Shown piece after piece: positions 28,770 to 29,965 of a stretch of 29,965 bases of DNA. Within the stretch, counting starts at the first letter, position 1; each line of letters begins with the position of its first letter. A program made the position numbers and the translations under genes. Source of the stretch: DASQGA01 sp963722715 (GTDB taxonomy: Bacteria; Actinomycetota; Thermoleophilia; Gaiellales; Gaiellaceae); contig CAVROA010000001.1 of the NCBI GenBank assembly GCA_963722715.1, positions 1-29,965 on the forward strand. The letters are read 5' to 3'. Under the pieces are notes generated by a model, which saw only the letters and a program-made list of their open reading frames with translations, made no database searches and was not told the origin of the DNA.

Positions 28770-28826
28770 CGCACGGCTGCGCGCGATCGGAAACGCGAGA
28801 ATCGACAGCGTGTCGGCGCGGGCCAT
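28764..28826 (-). CDS. Possible leader peptide (20 codons) upstream of gltB
   Basis: An ATG at 28826, about four bases after the start predicted from the promoter boxes, opens a 20-codon reading MARADTLSILAFPIARSRAR ending in TAG. With almost no 5' leader it would be translated as a leaderless message, a common actinobacterial mode. Its stop falls within the 5' arm of the predicted pseudoknot (28769-28759), so a ribosome finishing the peptide would melt that helix. No run of Glu, Gln or another obvious sensor amino acid is present. Coding status is inferred from position only. Confidence 0.35.
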   Translation of the reverse strand: MARADTLSILAFPIARSRAR

Positions 28827-28836
28827 GACGACTTCG

Positions 28837-28865
28837 ACAGTACGGCCGGGATCGGACGTCGTCAA
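28837..28865 (-). promoter_or_regulatory. Predicted gltB promoter
   Basis: Minus strand: TTGACG (28865-28860) and TACTGT (28842-28837) with a 17-base spacer, the best sigma-70-type match noticed in the window. It lies between the end of the Gfo/Idh/MocA gene and gltB, giving a predicted leader of about 155 bases. Confidence 0.55.
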
Positions 28866-28891
28866 GGCCGGCTCCCGCGCTCGTCGCGCAG

Positions 28892-29872
28892 TTAGAGGTT
28901 GACCGGCCTACCCTCCGCGGCCGAGCGGTAGAGAGCATCGATGGCTCGGGCTTGGCCCAACGCGTCTTCGCGGCCCAGAAGCGGCTCCGCCTCACCTCGG
29001 ATGGCGTCGCTCATGTTCTCGAGCTGGAGGCGGTAGGAGTTCGCCCGCTCGACGGCAATCTCTTCCACGCCGCCGGCGGTCCGGAGCTCGATCACCGGCC
29101 TGTGGGAGTGCCAGGGATCGTCCAGGAAGAGCGAGCCGTCCTCGCCGATCGCCTCCAGCTCGTCGCGCTCCGGGAGCACCAGGCCCGAGTCGAACTGCGC
29201 CAGCACGGCGCCCGGCAGGCGCATCGTCCCGGTGAAGAGCTCGTCCACCCCGCTTTCGCCGGCCACTTGCTCGCCGTAGACCCGCTCCGGCTCGCCTCCG
29301 AGCAACCGTGCGCCGCTCACGCAGTAACAGCCGACGTCCATCAGCCCCCCGCCGTCGAGAGAGGCGTCCAGGCGCACGTTCCCGGTGTCGGCAAGCGGGA
29401 AGCTGAACGCCGCACGCACGAGCCGTAGGCGCCCGATCGCGCCTCCGCCCACGAGCTCCTTGAGCTTCGCGGTCTGCGGGTTGTGGCGGTACATGAACGC
29501 CTCCATGAGGATGCGGCCTGACTGCTCGGCCACGTCGAACGCCCGCTCGACGTCCTTGGGCCGGCGGCTCAGCGGCTTCTCACAGAGAACGTGCTTGCCC
29601 GCCTCCAGCGCGCGGATCGACCACTCGACGTGGAGCGAATTGGGCAGGGAGATGTACACCACCTCGACGTCTGGGTCGGCCAACAGCTCCTCGTAGCTCC
29701 CGTAGGCCCGCTCGATGCCGCGCTCGCGCGCATAGGCCTCCGCGCGTGCGGCCTCGCGGCTCGCGACCGCCATGACGTCGACTCGGTCGGACTCGGCCGC
29801 ACCAGCAAGCACCTTGTCGTTGATGTTCGCCGTCGACAGGAAGCCCCAGCTGACCGGGCCGCTCATCCCCAT
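28892..29872 (-). CDS. Gfo/Idh/MocA-family oxidoreductase
   Basis: A 326-residue NAD(P)-dependent oxidoreductase. The N-terminal WGFLSTANIND is a nucleotide-fold start with an altered glycine motif. VYISLPNSLHVEWSIRALEA and GKHVLCEKPLSR (the E-K-P motif with the catalytic-site Lys) near residues 72-103 are characteristic. FMYRHNPQTAKLKEL and GGGLMDVGCYCVSGARLLGG match the second domain with its Asp/His-type active-site region. Substrates are usually sugars, inositols or their derivatives; none can be assigned. The ATG at 29872 has a GGAG site. A second ATG at 29866 overlaps the SDR stop as ATGA and is an alternative. It is coupled to the SDR gene. Confidence 0.9.
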   Translation of the reverse strand: MGMSGPVSWGFLSTANINDKVLAGAAESDRVDVMAVASREAARAEAYARERGIERAYGSYEELLADPDVEVVYISLPNSLHVEWSIRALEAGKHVLCEKPLSRRPKDVERAFDVAEQSGRILMEAFMYRHNPQTAKLKELVGGGAIGRLRLVRAAFSFPLADTGNVRLDASLDGGGLMDVGCYCVSGARLLGGEPERVYGEQVAGESGVDELFTGTMRLPGAVLAQFDSGLVLPERDELEAIGEDGSLFLDDPWHSHRPVIELRTAGGVEEIAVERANSYRLQLENMSDAIRGEAEPLLGREDALGQARAIDALYRSAAEGRPVNL

Positions 29873-29965
29873 GCGGGCTCCGCGACGGGCCGGAAGGCGG
29901 TCTCCAGGATGCGGTGGTTCCGGGGGCGAGTGAGGACGAAGAGCACGACCTCCGCCACGTTCTCG
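29863..29965 (-). CDS. SDR-family oxidoreductase, C-terminal end (cut by window edge)
   Basis: The minus-strand frame entering at the window edge reads ENVAEVVLFVLTRPRNHRIL, then a short tail ending in AEPAWG and TGA at 29865-29863. This is the usual C-terminus of classical short-chain dehydrogenases of the YdfG-like kind, with the D/N-V-A-x-x-V-x-F-x-L-x-x-P motif. The catalytic Ser-Tyr-Lys lies outside the window. The stop overlaps the start region of the Gfo/Idh/MocA gene, so they form one operon. Confidence 0.75.
   Translation of the reverse strand, partial: ENVAEVVLFVLTRPRNHRILETAFRPVAEPAWG

Noticed and set aside
28675..28995. N-terminal extension of GltB
   Set aside because: It would cross the promoter, the leader structure and the end of the Gfo/Idh/MocA gene; the Cys nucleophile needs only a short propeptide.

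Overview
The window is high-GC chromosomal DNA. The dense head-to-tail gene strings, frequent GTG/TTG starts, 1-4 base stop/start overlaps and tRNA-Arg(CCT) fit a GC-rich actinobacterium. The gene mix (GltB next to PEP carboxylase, PII/Amt, PepD, a class II amidotransferase) is compatible with Thermoleophilia, but no marker here settles the lineage.

Layout. 1-1332 (minus): 3' part of a PhzF-family gene behind a flippase-like membrane protein. 1398-3946 (plus): LysE-family exporter, ABC ATPase, ABC-2 permease and a small unknown protein joined by GTGA overlaps. 4083-5426: membrane-anchored phospholipase-D/cardiolipin-synthase-like enzyme. 5530-12895 (minus): a very tight probable seven-gene operon (pepD, a membrane-anchored unknown, Dcu-type transporter, APC permease, a 53-residue small protein, DHA2-type MFS exporter, class II amidotransferase). 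It reads as a peptide and amino-acid uptake and processing unit.

13150-16890 is the accessory part. A tRNA-Arg is followed by a truncated GH24 lysozyme gene, a TIR-domain protein with a candidate catalytic Glu, and a second TIR-like protein fused to an RDD membrane domain. The second protein is frameshifted and lacks the Glu. A strip of gene debris follows (C-terminal scrap of an FAD-linked oxidase, N-terminal scraps of a RibD-C/DHFR-like and probably a phosphotransferase gene) around an intact MBL-fold hydrolase. Base and codon use in the TIR-RDD gene is clearly more AT-rich than its surroundings. The TIR pair is the best candidate for an undescribed (defence-like) system.

16891-19842: an orphan multi-membrane-span protein, then two alcohol-dehydrogenase-superfamily genes, one with a single-base frameshift. 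19877-28674 (minus) is a nitrogen/carbon block: gltB, ppc, a divergent PII gene and amt. Ammonium uptake (Amt), its PII regulator, glutamate synthesis (GltB) and anaplerotic oxaloacetate supply (Ppc) lie together. Two leader regions look regulatory: gltB has a good promoter, a near-leaderless 20-codon upstream ORF and a predicted H-type pseudoknot; the PII gene has an intrinsic terminator just ahead of its ribosome binding site. The window ends with a Gfo/Idh/MocA oxidoreductase and the tail of an SDR gene, both minus.
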